Assembly (NCBI RefSeq): GCF_000196515.1
Contig: NC_014248.1
Coordinates: forward strand, 248,001 to 312,000
DNA from: 'Nostoc azollae' 0708
GTDB lineage: Bacteria > Cyanobacteriota > Cyanobacteriia > Cyanobacteriales > Nostocaceae
DNA: 64,000 nt
Direction of reading: 5' to 3'
Both the position numbers and the translations under genes were made by a program. Below are positions 31,010 through 40,956 of the stretch, in pieces (the first letter of the stretch is position 1; the number at the start of each line of letters is the position of its first letter). Below the pieces are notes generated by a model. That model was not told the DNA's origin. It did not search any database and saw only the letters and a list, made by a program, of their open reading frames with translations.

Positions 31010-33040
31010 ATGAACGAAAACGTAAAATCCGGTTCACGGAATGTGGCAATTGTTGGACCATATTTAAGTGGAAAAACCACATTACTAGAAAGTTTGTTAT
31101 TTGTCACCGGAGGGATTTCTCGCAAAGGTAACGTTAAAGATGGTAACACAGTCGGAGATAGCGCCAACGAAGCACGGGACAGACGCATGAGTGTGGAGGT
31201 ATCTGCAGCTTGTACGGAATATGAAAATACACGCTTCACATTTATAGATTGTCCCGGTTCTTTAGAATTTGCCCAAGAAACATACAATGCTTTAATCGGA
31301 GTTGATGCCGCAATTGTCGTTTGCGAACCAATCCGCGACCGAGTTCTTACCCTGGCACCATTATTTAAATTCCTTGATGATTGGGAAATTCCCCATATCG
31401 TCTTTGTGAACAAAATGGATAGGGCAAATATTCATGTTTTAGAAACATTAGAAGCCCTAAAAGCAGTTTCCAGCCGTCCTTTAGTTGCTCACCAATACCC
31501 AATTATGCAAGGGGAACAACTGACAGGATTTATTGATATGGTAAGTGAACAAGCTTACCAATATCATGCCGGCGCACCTGCTGATTCTATACCTTTTCCA
31601 GAAGAATTAAAAGCAGAAGAACATATAGCTAGAGCAGAAATGTTAGAAGCTTTGGCAAATTTTGATGATCATTTACTCGAAGAACTTTTAGAAGACATCG
31701 AACCACCCCAAGAGGAAATTCTCAAAGATTTAAAACTAGAATTAGGTGCAGACTTAGTTGTACCTGTTTTCTTTGGTGTGGCGGAACAAGATTTTGGTGT
31801 TAGACCTTTATTAGAAGCACTACTGCGGGAAGCACCAGAACCAGAAACGACAATGGAACGGCGCTTAAAAACAATCAGCGATACTCCTTTAGCGCAAGTT
31901 CTCAAAACTTTCTACACTCCCCAAGGTGGTAAACTTTCTCTGGTGCGAGTATGGCAAGGAACATTAACTGATGGTATAGTTTTAAATGGCGTGCGTGCTG
32001 GTGGTCTTTACCGCTTAATGGGACAACAACAACAGCAAATTAATCAACCTGTGGCTGGGGAAATTGTCGCTATAAGTCGGTTGGAAGGAATTAAAACTGG
32101 GGAGACAATTTCAACAAATTCCCATTTGAAAGAATTACCAAAAGCAGAAAAATTAGAACCAGTTTTTGCTTTAGCAATTACACCAGAAAAACGCAATGAT
32201 GAGGTAAAACTGAGTGCAGCTCTTAGCAAATTATTAGAAGAAGATTGTTCTCTGGCTTGGGAACAACACGGTGATACTCATGAAGTGATACTTTGGGGAC
32301 AAGGGGAAATACATTTGCAAGTTGCATTAGATAGGTTGCGTCGCAAATATAATTTACCAATGTCTACTCATCTTCCCCAAGTTCCTTATAAAGAAACGAT
32401 TCGCAAACCTGTCAATTCAGTTCATGGACGTTATAAACACCAAAGTGGTGGACATGGACAATTTGGGGATGTGTTCTTAGATATTCAACCTTTACCCAGG
32501 GGAGAAGGTTTCAATTTTAAGGAAAAAATTGTGGGTGGTGTTGTTCCTAGACAATATATTCCTTGTGTAGAAATGGGAGTGAGGGAATTTCTCACACATG
32601 GACCTTTAGGTTACCCAATGGTGGATGTAGCAGTGACATTAACCAATGGTTCTTATCATACCGTTGATAGTTCGGAACAAGCTTTTAAACAAGCTGCACG
32701 TCTAGCAATGCAGACGGGGATACCCCAAGCGCAACCTACGCTGTTAGAACCGATTTTAAAGGTAGATGTGAATACTCCCAGTGAGTTTACTTCTAAGGTT
32801 CTGCAGCTTTTGAGTGGTAAACGTGGGCAGGTTTTGGGTTATGAGGGTAGACAAGATTGGCCAGCTTGGGATAATGTTTCTGCATATTTACCCCAAGGGG
32901 AAATGCAGAATTTTATTGTAGAATTGCGATCGCTCACTTTAGGCGTTGGTTCTTTCCATTGGGAAGAAGATCATCTGCAAGAAGTACCAGAAAAGCTTGC
33001 TGAACGAATTCTCACTACTAATGGTGGTAATGGTAAATAG
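31010..33040 (+). CDS. Elongation factor G-like GTPase
   Basis: A 676-residue translational GTPase of the EF-G family. GTP-binding motifs are G1 GPYLSGKT (16-23), G3 DCPG (80-83) and G4 NKMD (134-137). The switch I region reads RDRRMSVEVS instead of the RGITI type of true EF-G, as in the EF-G-like paralogue of bacteria. Domains II to V follow, with HGRYKHQSGGHGQFGDV in domain IV. A strong AAAGGAGG ribosome-binding site precedes the ATG. The role of such paralogues in cyanobacteria is not clear; ribosome-linked functions are likely by family. The gene is intact and followed by a terminator and by a partial duplicate of its own 3' end. Confidence 0.88.
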   Translation: MNENVKSGSRNVAIVGPYLSGKTTLLESLLFVTGGISRKGNVKDGNTVGDSANEARDRRMSVEVSAACTEYENTRFTFIDCPGSLEFAQETYNALIGVDAAIVVCEPIRDRVLTLAPLFKFLDDWEIPHIVFVNKMDRANIHVLETLEALKAVSSRPLVAHQYPIMQGEQLTGFIDMVSEQAYQYHAGAPADSIPFPEELKAEEHIARAEMLEALANFDDHLLEELLEDIEPPQEEILKDLKLELGADLVVPVFFGVAEQDFGVRPLLEALLREAPEPETTMERRLKTISDTPLAQVLKTFYTPQGGKLSLVRVWQGTLTDGIVLNGVRAGGLYRLMGQQQQQINQPVAGEIVAISRLEGIKTGETISTNSHLKELPKAEKLEPVFALAITPEKRNDEVKLSAALSKLLEEDCSLAWEQHGDTHEVILWGQGEIHLQVALDRLRRKYNLPMSTHLPQVPYKETIRKPVNSVHGRYKHQSGGHGQFGDVFLDIQPLPRGEGFNFKEKIVGGVVPRQYIPCVEMGVREFLTHGPLGYPMVDVAVTLTNGSYHTVDSSEQAFKQAARLAMQTGIPQAQPTLLEPILKVDVNTPSEFTSKVLQLLSGKRGQVLGYEGRQDWPAWDNVSAYLPQGEMQNFIVELRSLTLGVGSFHWEEDHLQEVPEKLAERILTTNGGNGK

Positions 33041-33051
33041 GCTAGTTTTAG

Positions 33052-33085
33052 GGACACCCATACAGGGTGTCCTGAGTTTTTTATT
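33052..33085 (+). terminator. Rho-independent terminator of EF-G-like gene
   Basis: GGACACCC-ATACA-GGGTGTCC stem-loop (33052-33072) then GAGTTTTTTATTT, 11 bp after the stop codon. Confidence 0.85.
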
Positions 33086-33112
33086 TCGCGCAAAGACGCA
33101 AAGGGGAAAACT

Positions 33113-33250
33113 CTGAACAATACCTTCAGGTGATGTACCTTTTAAAAAAGCGTAAACTACTGAATCTAAGGAAATATGGCTATCTATAATCCAATAACCA
33201 GTTTGTCTATATTCAACATACTGCTTATGAATGACTGATGCTGCTGTCAT
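33113..33250 (-). pseudogene. DUF433-like antitoxin fragment
   Basis: The minus strand from the ATG at 33250 encodes SVIHKQYVEYRQTGYWIIDS then ISLDSVVYAFLKGTSPEGIVQSFPL, resembling DUF433 proteins, which often act as antitoxins. After this the frame runs into unrelated sequence, so the last third is missing. No toxin partner is next to it. Confidence 0.55.
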
Positions 33251-33317
33251 ATTAGGAAATAATTTTTAGTATATTCAGGTTAATCTAACAATAATTCTAC
33301 AGGGAAATTGGCTTGTG

Positions 33318-33450
33318 TGAATCACTCACTTTAGGCGTTGGTTCTTTCCACTGGCAACAGGATCATCTTCAGGAAGTACCAAAAAAGCTGGCTGAACGCA
33401 TTTTGATTAGTAATGGTAACGGTAAGTTTAATCTCGTTCTCAGTCTCTGA
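33318..33450 (+). pseudogene. Partial duplicate of EF-G-like 3' end
   Basis: Encodes SLTLGVGSFHWQQDHLQEVP then KKLAERILISNGNGK, closely matching the last 35 codons of the EF-G-like gene (SLTLGVGSFHWEEDHLQEVP...). The duplicate starts abruptly and is diverged by several substitutions. It has no start region. Confidence 0.8.
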
Positions 33451-33489
33451 TTCCATTTCACGAAAACTCTGATACTTATAACTTCTCTT

Positions 33490-33512
33490 AGCCCCCCTTT
33501 TTAAGGGGGGCT
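33490..33512. repeat. Dispersed G/C hairpin
   Basis: AGCCCCCCTTTTTAAGGGGGGCT, a perfect inverted repeat of the kind scattered in Nostoc-type genomes. Confidence 0.55.
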
Positions 33513-33589
33513 GGGGGTATCTATTTCTACCTTCCATTTTTATTTCGCGCAAAGGAGCAGAGAAGCAAAGACACAAATCAAGAAGAGAA

Positions 33590-33880
33590 GATAAGAATCA
33601 AGTTTTGGTAAATAATCTTGATTTAAGCTTTCATCTGTAGTAAATGGAGAGTCTATAGGAAAACTATCAAGTGATAATCCAGTTTCTAAGGATGTTTGTT
33701 TTCTCGCATCTTGATAACATTCGCTAAATACCTCAGAGAAGTATTTTTTTAAACTTGGACTTTCGGTTAAATCTTCTTTCAGCAGAATGAAATGATCCTA
33801 TTTATATTTAACCCATTCACTATTACTCAAATTCCTTAGTTGATGGCCAAACCTTAAAAATAGGATTCTACTTCCACAGC
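33590..33880 (-). pseudogene. DUF29 protein remnant
   Basis: The minus strand encodes NLSNSEWVKYK-stop-DHFILLKEDLTESPSLKKYFSE then CYQDARKQTSLETGLSLDSFP, matching the middle and end of cyanobacterial DUF29 proteins. At least one in-frame stop occurs and the N-terminal half is missing. Confidence 0.6.
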
Positions 33881-34490
33881 TTATCCTGTTTCAATTGATT
33901 GTTAGAAGCTAAGCAAACTATCAGGAATCAATTCAGATTGCTATACCATTGGTGACAAGTTAGTTAAGGAAAAGAAGAAATTCTCAAGGATGGTATTTGG
34001 ATAGGTTAAAAATCGTGATAAACTCACTTTAGATAATTAATTGAGCGATTGAAACAAGCCATGACAAACAGCCGAAAAACGAATCGAGACCACGGCAAAA
34101 AAAACAGAGACAAATGGTGGAAGATGAAGTAATAGGCCAGCAATTGGAAAGATTACTGACACCAGCCATTACAAATCAAGAAAATTGCTACCGAAAACTA
34201 GGACTCAGATAACGGATACTGAATTTACCGTTGATCATGGCTGCAGTGTTGACCTTACTGTGGCGAGATATAGCAGGAGTCAGAGAACTGACAAGAATGT
34301 TAGCCAGAGATAATTTGCTGTGGTGTAATCCCACAAAACTTAGTCAAGGCGAATTTAAGATGCTTTTAATACGGTCAAAAGATTCTTGGGTTTAAGTTAT
34401 TTATGAACAGGTTCAATCAATGGAATTAAATTACAAATTTGGGCAACGTGGTTATTTTATGGTGTTTTAGTAGATTTAGGTGATGCCTTA

Positions 34491-36329
34491 CCCGGATTTC
34501 TCACAAGCAGTAAAAAATAAATTTACATGACCTGATGTGAGACTAAATTTTGATACATCATCAATCAAAACTGAATCGCAGAGATAAATTAAATATAAAA
34601 TCGCATTTATAAAGCTAAAAAAGTCACTATCTTTTTATTGGTAGTAAAATCAAAATGCTCTGTTCATAAAATTAAGCATGACAAAACAAGACTTGAATCA
34701 ACCCAAGGGCGAACTATGATTACTTAGAAATAAGTAAAAGGCAATTTAACTTCAAATTAAGCAGTATTAGTGAGCATTCTTAAGCGTCTATGAGCAGTAG
34801 CAAAGATATGTCTGTATGGGCAAGAACTAGTAATCGCAATTAAAATGGGACGTGTACTTACAGTAATCAAAGCTCCTAACTTCAATAATTTGGTACGAAT
34901 AGTCCCAACAGTAGCATTTTGTAATTCGGTTTTAGCTAAACATTTTTGACCCAAGGCATTGAGCAAAACCTAAGCTATAGAAGAGAACCATAAACCTAAT
35001 TGATTTACCGTAAATGTATGGTTGCTTGTTCTATCACTAAAAAGTTCTAATTGTTGTTCTTTAAAACGATTTTCCATCTCCCCTCGCTGACAATATTTTT
35101 GTCTATATAGTTGACTAGGAGGTACTTTATTAGTAGAAAGTGAAGTTACAACAAAACGAACATTAGTCCCTTTTACTCCATATTCAACTTTAAAAACAAC
35201 ACGACGACTACGGCTCCAAGATTCACGAGCTTTATAGTCTAAAGATTTATAGCAAATTGAGTTATTAATCAAGTCACCAGCAAATTCTGCAAGTTCTTCA
35301 TCTGGTTTAAACATAGTTTCTAAGAATGAAACTACTGTTGATAGTTTTTACTCAAACTCAAGGGATACTCTACTTTGAGTCTTTCTAGTCATCCCAATTA
35401 AACGACTATTTTGCGCCAATCCAAAAACATAATCCACACCCATTTGGGATTCATACCATGTGATGATATCGTCTCTAGAATAAGCACTATATCCACCTAC
35501 TAAAATCTCAACATTCTTCCATTGTTGACCTATTTGTTTAATCACTCCTTGTAGTTCTGATAATGCCCCAAATGCTGGGTCTACGTTTGAAGGGCGAAGT
35601 TTGGCTGCTAATAGATGTTTTCCACAGAAAACATAAAGTGGAGCATAGCATTATCCCCCATCATAAGTATTGAAGAAAACTTGCTCCTGATAGCCGTGTA
35701 CTAAGTCATCAGTTACATCTAGATCCAAAACAATTTCTCTTGGTTCTTTGGCGTAAGATTCTAGAAATATTTTGACAAGTAAGCTTTCAATTCCTGATGG
35801 AGAATGCCAGATTTTATGGTACCCGCTGTCTGCTCCTTGTTCCACATCTTCAGGACAATGTTCCAGGGGATTTAATGTACTCTTTCCTGCCAATGTTGCA
35901 GGTTCATTCTCTACTCCAATCCTTTTTCCTAATGCTATAGCAAACATCTGGTCATGACGTAATTCTTCGTGGTCATTCAAGTCTTCATACCCCATGACCA
36001 GCCCGTATATTCTTTGTTTAATTAAGCTCTCTATTGAATGGTCAATCCGATTTAGCTTTCGCTAATCTTGGAAACATTGTGCAAACTGTGATGTGATTTG
36101 CAATTTTCTGTCTATTTCAGCAATTAAGCTTAATCCTGCATCTGCTCTTACTTGTCCACCCTGGAAATTGACTATGACTGGCAGCCATTTTTGTTGCTCA
36201 AATTTCAACTGTTTTGGTATACAATCTGTTGAAGATGGGGTCATGGTTTCCAACTGCTGAAATGCCTGCTATATATACATTTTCGCAGTCTTTGACCCCT
36301 TTTTTTTATCTTTTTGTGAGAAATCCGGG
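34491..36329 (-). mobile_element. IS1380-family element, copy C (nested in IS4-like)
   Basis: 1839 bp with the same 15-bp inverted ends as copies A and B and the 4-bp direct repeat CTTA on both sides (34487-34490 and 36330-36333). Excision restores the IS4-like transposase reading LVDLGDAL-ADELSL. Confidence 0.93.
34757..36244 (-). pseudogene. IS1380-family transposase, copy C
   Basis: Identical lesions to copies A and B (four nonsense codons, VGGYS catalytic box). It differs from copy A chiefly by KRIGVENEP and from copy B by SGIESLL and EQQKWL, so the three copies are one recently expanded lineage. Confidence 0.92.
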
Positions 36330-36608
36330 CTTAGCAGATGAACTTTCTCTGCCTTTTGATGAGATTTCATTAGAAATGATTTATCGTGGTCTTTATCATT
36401 TTACTATGGCTCATCAAAAAGGTAAGGCAACAGATCCTGTTAAATATTTTGCTGACCCTCAAAATCGAGATTTAGGTATTATCAAACAGAAGCAAAAACC
36501 AAATGTTAAGTTAATTGTCGCTCCTTTTCCTGATCTTCAACGTGGGACTGACCAGTTTTTTTTCCATATTTATTTCTCCAAAAGCCTCTTGACAAAAGAC
36601 TTTCAGCC

Positions 36609-37055
36609 TTAACTGGTCACAAATGATATAGGTAGTATTTTCTTAGCCACTGCTGACAACACAGGCATCACCCATAACCGATTTCCTGGTCTGACCAAAA
36701 GTAGCTCATCAGAACTAAATTTTTCTTTGAGTGTTGATAGCAAGATAGGGTTAGAAAAAGTCTCAACAAATTCCACTCCTACTGTTTGGCACCGAGGGGA
36801 TTCGGGACTTGATTTAGGGTCATAATATTTACTCGTTGGCTCAAATTGAGTCGGGTCAGCAATAGCTGTTTTGACTATAGGCATTAACCCCACAATACCA
36901 GGGTAACTAGTATTAAAGTGGTAGAAAAAAGTTAAGTCCCCTAACTCCATTTGTAGTAAAAAGTTACGAGCTTGATAATTACGCACACCGTCCCAGATAG
37001 TCTCACGCTGATGTTGCAGGTCAGTAATACTATAAACTTCCGGTTCAGATTTCAT
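36609..37055 (-). CDS. EVE-domain protein
   Basis: A 148-residue EVE-domain protein (relatives bind modified bases; the eukaryotic homologue is THYN1). Motifs are MKSEPEVYSITDL, TIWDGVRNYQARNFLLQM, GDLTFFYH, YPGIVGLMPIVK and KYYDPKSSPESPRC. Relatives start a few residues earlier with an MNYWLMKSEP-type sequence. Here the Trp codon region reads TTAGTTAATG, so translation must begin at the ATG of MKSEP. The last residues FVTS and the TAA come from the inverted end of the neighbouring IS4-like element. Probably still folded, but both termini are altered. Confidence 0.75.
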   Translation of the reverse strand: MKSEPEVYSITDLQHQRETIWDGVRNYQARNFLLQMELGDLTFFYHFNTSYPGIVGLMPIVKTAIADPTQFEPTSKYYDPKSSPESPRCQTVGVEFVETFSNPILLSTLKEKFSSDELLLVRPGNRLWVMPVLSAVAKKILPISFVTS

Positions 37056-37229
37056 TAACTAATAATTTGCATAGTTCATTGAGAAGATAAAGAATATTGT
37101 GAAGATTTATGAGGGAGATACCGACCCAAATTGACAGCCAGATATGGCAAATGAACCTAATACTGTAATAATCTAGTATTATCCCTGATAATGCTCATAA
37201 AGAACTTAGTTTTAAGTTAAATTTTTCTA

Positions 37230-37650
37230 AATTAATCGTAGACATATTTTATCTGATGACCCACTCTTAACAGAAAAGTTACAAGCGGCGCTTAATAATA
37301 TTTAAATTAAAATTAATGGTTCTCCTCTCACTAATTTGAAACTCGATAGAAATTTAGCCGTAGAAATTGAACAATTAACAACAGAACTAGAAAATCAACA
37401 GATGAGATTTGTGTTATAAAAAGAGCGTCAAGAAGCTGAGAGAAAGAAAATCCAAGCGAAAGGTATAGCTGATTCTCAAAAAATTATCTCTGGTGGACTT
37501 ACTAAGCAAGTTCTGCAATTACGCTCAATTGAAGGAAGCTACGGGAAAACTTGCTCAACCTAATAATTCTAAAATTTTCGTCATCGGTATAATTCTAAAA
37601 TTTTCGTCATCGGTTCTGAAAAAGGGGGAATGCCTATTTTAATTCAGTGA
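37230..37650 (+). pseudogene. SPFH/band-7 protein C-terminal remnant
   Basis: Readable fragments are DPLLTEKLQAALNNI, LDRNLAVEIEQLTTELENQQ, ERQEAERKKIQAKGIADSQ and KIISGGLTKQVLQLRSIE followed by NSKIFVIGSEKGGMPILIQ, matching the C-terminal half of prohibitin-like membrane proteins. Stops at about 37303 and 37418 and frameshifts near 37540. The N-terminal half is absent. Confidence 0.6.
37563..37614. repeat. 26-bp perfect tandem duplication
   Basis: ATAATTCTAAAATTTTCGTC and the following six bases occur twice back to back inside the SPFH pseudogene, duplicating the SKIFVIG codons and breaking the frame. Confidence 0.9.
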
Positions 37651-37951
37651 GATACAGGAATATCAAAACCTTAAAGCATTCAAAATCTAAAATTCAATCC
37701 CACTTAAAAATAAACCGTTCAGTTTATTTAGACTTCACACACAGACAATCACCGAAAAATTATCTCTTCTGGATGTCAAACATGGAATGAGGTTCTACCT
37801 TTAGCTTTATGAATTACTAGGACAACATGCTTGTATTCAAGTTATTAGGTAAAAATTACCTAAGTAAGTTATATTATGAGCGATCACACTTTTTAGGATT
37901 ATTGTATCTTTTATTCATCATCACTACCGAAAGACACACAAGGACTACCAA

Positions 37952-38119
37952 TAGACCTCTTGCAAAGTTCTTTCTGTGGTATCACAGAGAGGTTTAGATT
38001 TTATGTATTTTTGGTGTTCTTTGGGCTCGTTAGTTCAAACATAACCGTGTCACTCTAACTTTTGGCTAAAACAAAGACAAACCGCATTATAACATAAAAT
38101 TAATTCTGCAAGAGGTCTA
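37952..38119. repeat. MITE-like element with TAGACCTCTTGCA ends
   Basis: 168 bp bounded by inverted TAGACCTCTTGCA (37952-37964 and 38107-38119). The same end sequence in inverted orientation brackets a 47-bp hairpin at 50985-51031. It carries no transposase frame and encodes the last third of the small ORF at 38050-38274. Confidence 0.6.
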
Positions 38120-38274
38120 ATTTCTACCGGTGGAGTGAATGAATTACAAAAAATCACAGTAGCACAATTAACCCCTAACTCATCGGGGTGAGTACACTCT
38201 AATTTGACATAAAATGCACAGTCTTCACAAATACTTTTACCTAACGTCGGTTGCAATTCCATTGAAGCTGACAT
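38050..38274 (-). CDS. Small cysteine-rich protein, C-terminus replaced
   Basis: A 74-residue frame starting MSASMELQPTLGKSICEDCAFYVKLECTHPDELGVNC. The CxxC...C...C pattern in the first 45 residues suggests metal binding. From about residue 53 (IRPLAELIL) onward the codons lie inside the MITE-like element, so the natural C-terminus has been replaced. No known family recognised. Confidence 0.5.
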   Translation of the reverse strand: MSASMELQPTLGKSICEDCAFYVKLECTHPDELGVNCATVIFCNSFTPPVEIRPLAELILCYNAVCLCFSQKLE

Positions 38275-38457
38275 AATTCAAAATACTGAAGAGAATATAA
38301 AAACCACCACATTGTGTGTGTTGTAGTGGACAATAGCAGTAACAAACAATGTCATTGTGATCATCTGTTATTTATGTAAGTAATTTAAAGGTTCCATGTA
38401 ATAATTGCATTATTATCTTGCATTTAAAGCAAATTGACCGAATTCAGAAAATTGAGT

Positions 38458-39244
38458 CTACCGCAAACCATGGGCTTTTAACAACTCATTCACCCAAATA
38501 ATATCCGTTTCTTGAATTGGTGGCACAGGTTCACAGTTATAACCTATAGCTAAATCAAAACCAGCACGATCAAAAAAATCTTGAATCACATCTTGTAAAT
38601 CTACTAAAGGTTCTATATCTCCTTTTTTCAGAGGTGAGAAAAAAGCAGGAATTGATTCTTGTAAATTAAAAGGATATAATTCTGCTCTAGGACGTAATTG
38701 ACTACGATTAACTAAAATTCGATAATCTGATTTAATTTCATTATCTAATATCGGTATATATTCACCACCAGGTAATAAATCTATTTCTACTAAATGTGTA
38801 GAACCTCCTAATATTTGTTGACGCTTAGTTTGATATGTGTTTCTTCCTTGTCCCGCACGTTTATTGTTAGGTAAAAGCAGTTCAAGGACTGTGATAACTT
38901 CTGCTGTCACAACTTCTCTGACTTCTAAATAACTTTCTCTAATTTCCTCAGGAATGGGAATGTTTACTGTTATGGGTTGAACAGGTGGAGAAGCAACAGC
39001 AATCTTTAGATAATTCTTGATTTGTGGGTTTTAAAGAACGTGCTATAGTAACATCAGGAATACCAATTAAAACAGAATTTCCATCTGTCATTTGATACAC
39101 TCTTTTTTCTACAGCTAGTCTCTATTTTGGTCGTAAATGAGGGAAAATTGCATCAGTGATCGCAATGATTAATCTACTGTGAACTTCTGTCCACAATTCA
39201 GGATGTTCTCAATAGGGATTCATCCCTGGAAATGGTGAAGGCAT
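38458..39244 (-). pseudogene. DUF4058 family protein
   Basis: The minus strand from the ATG at 39244 encodes MPSPFPGMNPY, a TAG where relatives have Leu, then EHPELWTEVHSRLI, RLAVEKRVYQMTDG and IPDVTIARS. After a frameshift near 39005 it continues as AEVITVLELLLPNNKRAGQG...YGLR-like sequence to 38458. DUF4058 proteins are common in cyanobacteria and have no known function. The 150-codon 3' part is open but lacks a credible start. Confidence 0.75.
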
Positions 39245-39372
39245 AGGTAAATAATTCCAAATTCAACTCAAGTAAAATTCACACCCGCGCAGCTTGTTTT
39301 TTTTTTGCAATATCCGGGATTGATAATTAAGTTGTGCCTCTTAATCCTATGCTAGGAAACCCATCTTTGATT

Positions 39373-39558
39373 ATGACGAATACACAAACCTGGTATATTA
39401 TCAACTATAAATCCGAAATATGCGAAATAGAACCCAGCCAACAAGTTAAAGAAAATAACCCAGATATTATCAAAAAACGGGGAACTTTTAATTCACAACC
39501 AGAAGCAATCGCCCGTCGAGTAGGATTAATCAGGGCTAGAAAATACCAACCCCAATAA
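39373..39558 (+). CDS. Small conserved hypothetical protein
   Basis: 61 residues from the ATG at 39373, MTNTQTWYIINYKSEICEIEPSQ, ending PEAIARRVGLIRARKYQPQ. Similar short proteins are frequent in Nostoc-type genomes, where they carry uninformative names. The frame is open from 39334, but the internal ATG better matches family length. Function unknown. Confidence 0.55.
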   Translation: MTNTQTWYIINYKSEICEIEPSQQVKENNPDIIKKRGTFNSQPEAIARRVGLIRARKYQPQ

Positions 39559-39601
39559 ATTCAAAATAGTGCTTCCAGCAGGCTGTGCGAACACAATTTG
39601 T

Positions 39602-40885
39602 TTAATTCTTGTTTGTAGTCTTACTATTTTTAGCAGCTTGTTTACCTAAAATTTCCACAGCTTTGGCAAATTGGGGATCTTCTAAAGTGGCTAGTTTATC
39701 CCGTTCCTTTAACCACAGATCTTGTCTTTGGGCATCAGTTAAATCCACTTTTACATCAGGATCAATACCATGCTTATTAATATCTTTACCGCTAGGGGTA
39801 TGATACTTAGCAATAGTCACTGCTAACCCTGAACCATCTTCCAAGGGTCGTACAGATTGGACCAAACCCTTACCAAAGGTTTGCGTACCCACTATGGTCG
39901 CACGTTTATTATCCTGCAAAGCACCGGAAAGAATTTCACTAGCACTAGCTGAACCCTTATCAACTAACACCACTAAAGGTTTAGTAGTTAAAGCACGACC
40001 TTTAGCAATTTCCCTCTCCTGTTCACCTTGACGGTCAATAGTAGAGACAATAGTTCCTTTATCTAACCACATTCGGGCAATGTCCACACTGGAGAATAAT
40101 AAACCACCAGGATTGCCCCGCAGATCCAAAATATAACCAGATACGTTTTTAGTCTCTAATTTACTAATTGCATCTTTCATTTCCTTGGCGGCATTAGCAC
40201 TGAACTGATTTAGACGAATGTAACCAAGATTACCCGCTGGAGTTTGTTTTTCAGAACACTTAACCGGATGGATTTCAATCCTGGCCCGTGTGATATCAAA
40301 TTGTTTTTTCTGACCATTCCGCAAAATTTTCAATCTGACCTTAGTTCCCGCTTCACCGCGAATCAAAGATACAGCCTGGTTAGTATCCATGCCTTCAGTG
40401 CTTTTGCCATCAATTTCCAGGATCACATCCTTAGCTATAACTCCCATTTTAAAGGCGGGTGTATCCTCAATCGGGGCAATCACAACTAATTGCTTAGTTT
40501 TTTCATCCTGACTGATCGTGATACCAATCCCTGTGAGTTCTCCAGAGGTATCAACCTGCATATTCTTGAATTCCTCTGGGTTCATAAACCGGGTGTAAGG
40601 ATCTTCTAACTTTTTCAGCATTTCCCGGATCGACTTATAAGCTTCTTCCTGGTTGGTGTAGGACTTGCTTAAATATTCTTTACGAACAGCTTGCCAATCT
40701 ACCTGATTAAACGTCCCGTCTACATATTGACGGTAAACAATTTGCCAAACTTCGTCTATCAATTCCTTGGGGCTTGCTTTAAATAAAGCCTGACCACGGG
40801 AGTGAATGCCAAGACTAGTAACAGCAATTGTAGAAAGCGTCACTGCCGTAGCACCTAAAACAAGTCTACTTTTTGTAATTACCAT
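39602..40885 (-). CDS. Carboxyl-terminal processing protease (S41, PDZ)
   Basis: A 427-residue S41 protease from the ATG at 40885 (a longer frame opens at 40954 but adds an atypical extension). An N-terminal signal anchor (VLGATAVTLSTIAVTSLG), a PDZ domain (about 105-195, GELTGIGITI...LIRGEAGTKVRL) and the peptidase core follow, with catalytic Ser314 in GSASASEIL and Lys339 in GTQTFGKG, the spacing seen in D1-processing proteases. It acts in the thylakoid lumen or periplasm; CtpA/CtpB relatives process PSII D1 or other exported proteins. Which paralogue this is cannot be told from sequence alone. Intact. Confidence 0.88.
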   Translation of the reverse strand: MVITKSRLVLGATAVTLSTIAVTSLGIHSRGQALFKASPKELIDEVWQIVYRQYVDGTFNQVDWQAVRKEYLSKSYTNQEEAYKSIREMLKKLEDPYTRFMNPEEFKNMQVDTSGELTGIGITISQDEKTKQLVVIAPIEDTPAFKMGVIAKDVILEIDGKSTEGMDTNQAVSLIRGEAGTKVRLKILRNGQKKQFDITRARIEIHPVKCSEKQTPAGNLGYIRLNQFSANAAKEMKDAISKLETKNVSGYILDLRGNPGGLLFSSVDIARMWLDKGTIVSTIDRQGEQEREIAKGRALTTKPLVVLVDKGSASASEILSGALQDNKRATIVGTQTFGKGLVQSVRPLEDGSGLAVTIAKYHTPSGKDINKHGIDPDVKVDLTDAQRQDLWLKERDKLATLEDPQFAKAVEILGKQAAKNSKTTNKN

Positions 40886-40956
40886 AATGACAGCTGTGTC
40901 AGAGGGAAAATTTATAGTCAGTATGCCCAATCTAACACAGGGTAAACAATTCAAGG

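Larger units (their letters stand above)
34061..36612 (+). pseudogene. IS4-like transposase, decayed and interrupted
   Basis: Fragments QMVEDEV, QQLERLLTPAITNQENCYRKLG, LIMAAVLTLLWRDIAGVRELTRML and (after a deletion) WLFYGVLVDLGDAL up to the IS1380 insertion. Then ADELSLPFDEISLEMIYRGL and YHFTMAHQKGKATDPVKYF continue after 36329. Stops and frameshifts occur throughout the 5' part; the 3' part to 36612 is open. Confidence 0.72.
33947..36625 (+). mobile_element. IS4-like element (carries IS1380 copy C)
   Basis: Ends are CATTGGTGACAAGTTA at 33947 and the inverse TAACTGGTCACAAATG to 36625. Without the nested IS1380 it is about 0.84 kb, shorter than a complete element, with internal deletion around 34345. 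A second remnant is at 26662-27058. Its right end supplies the stop codon of the EVE-domain gene. Confidence 0.72.
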
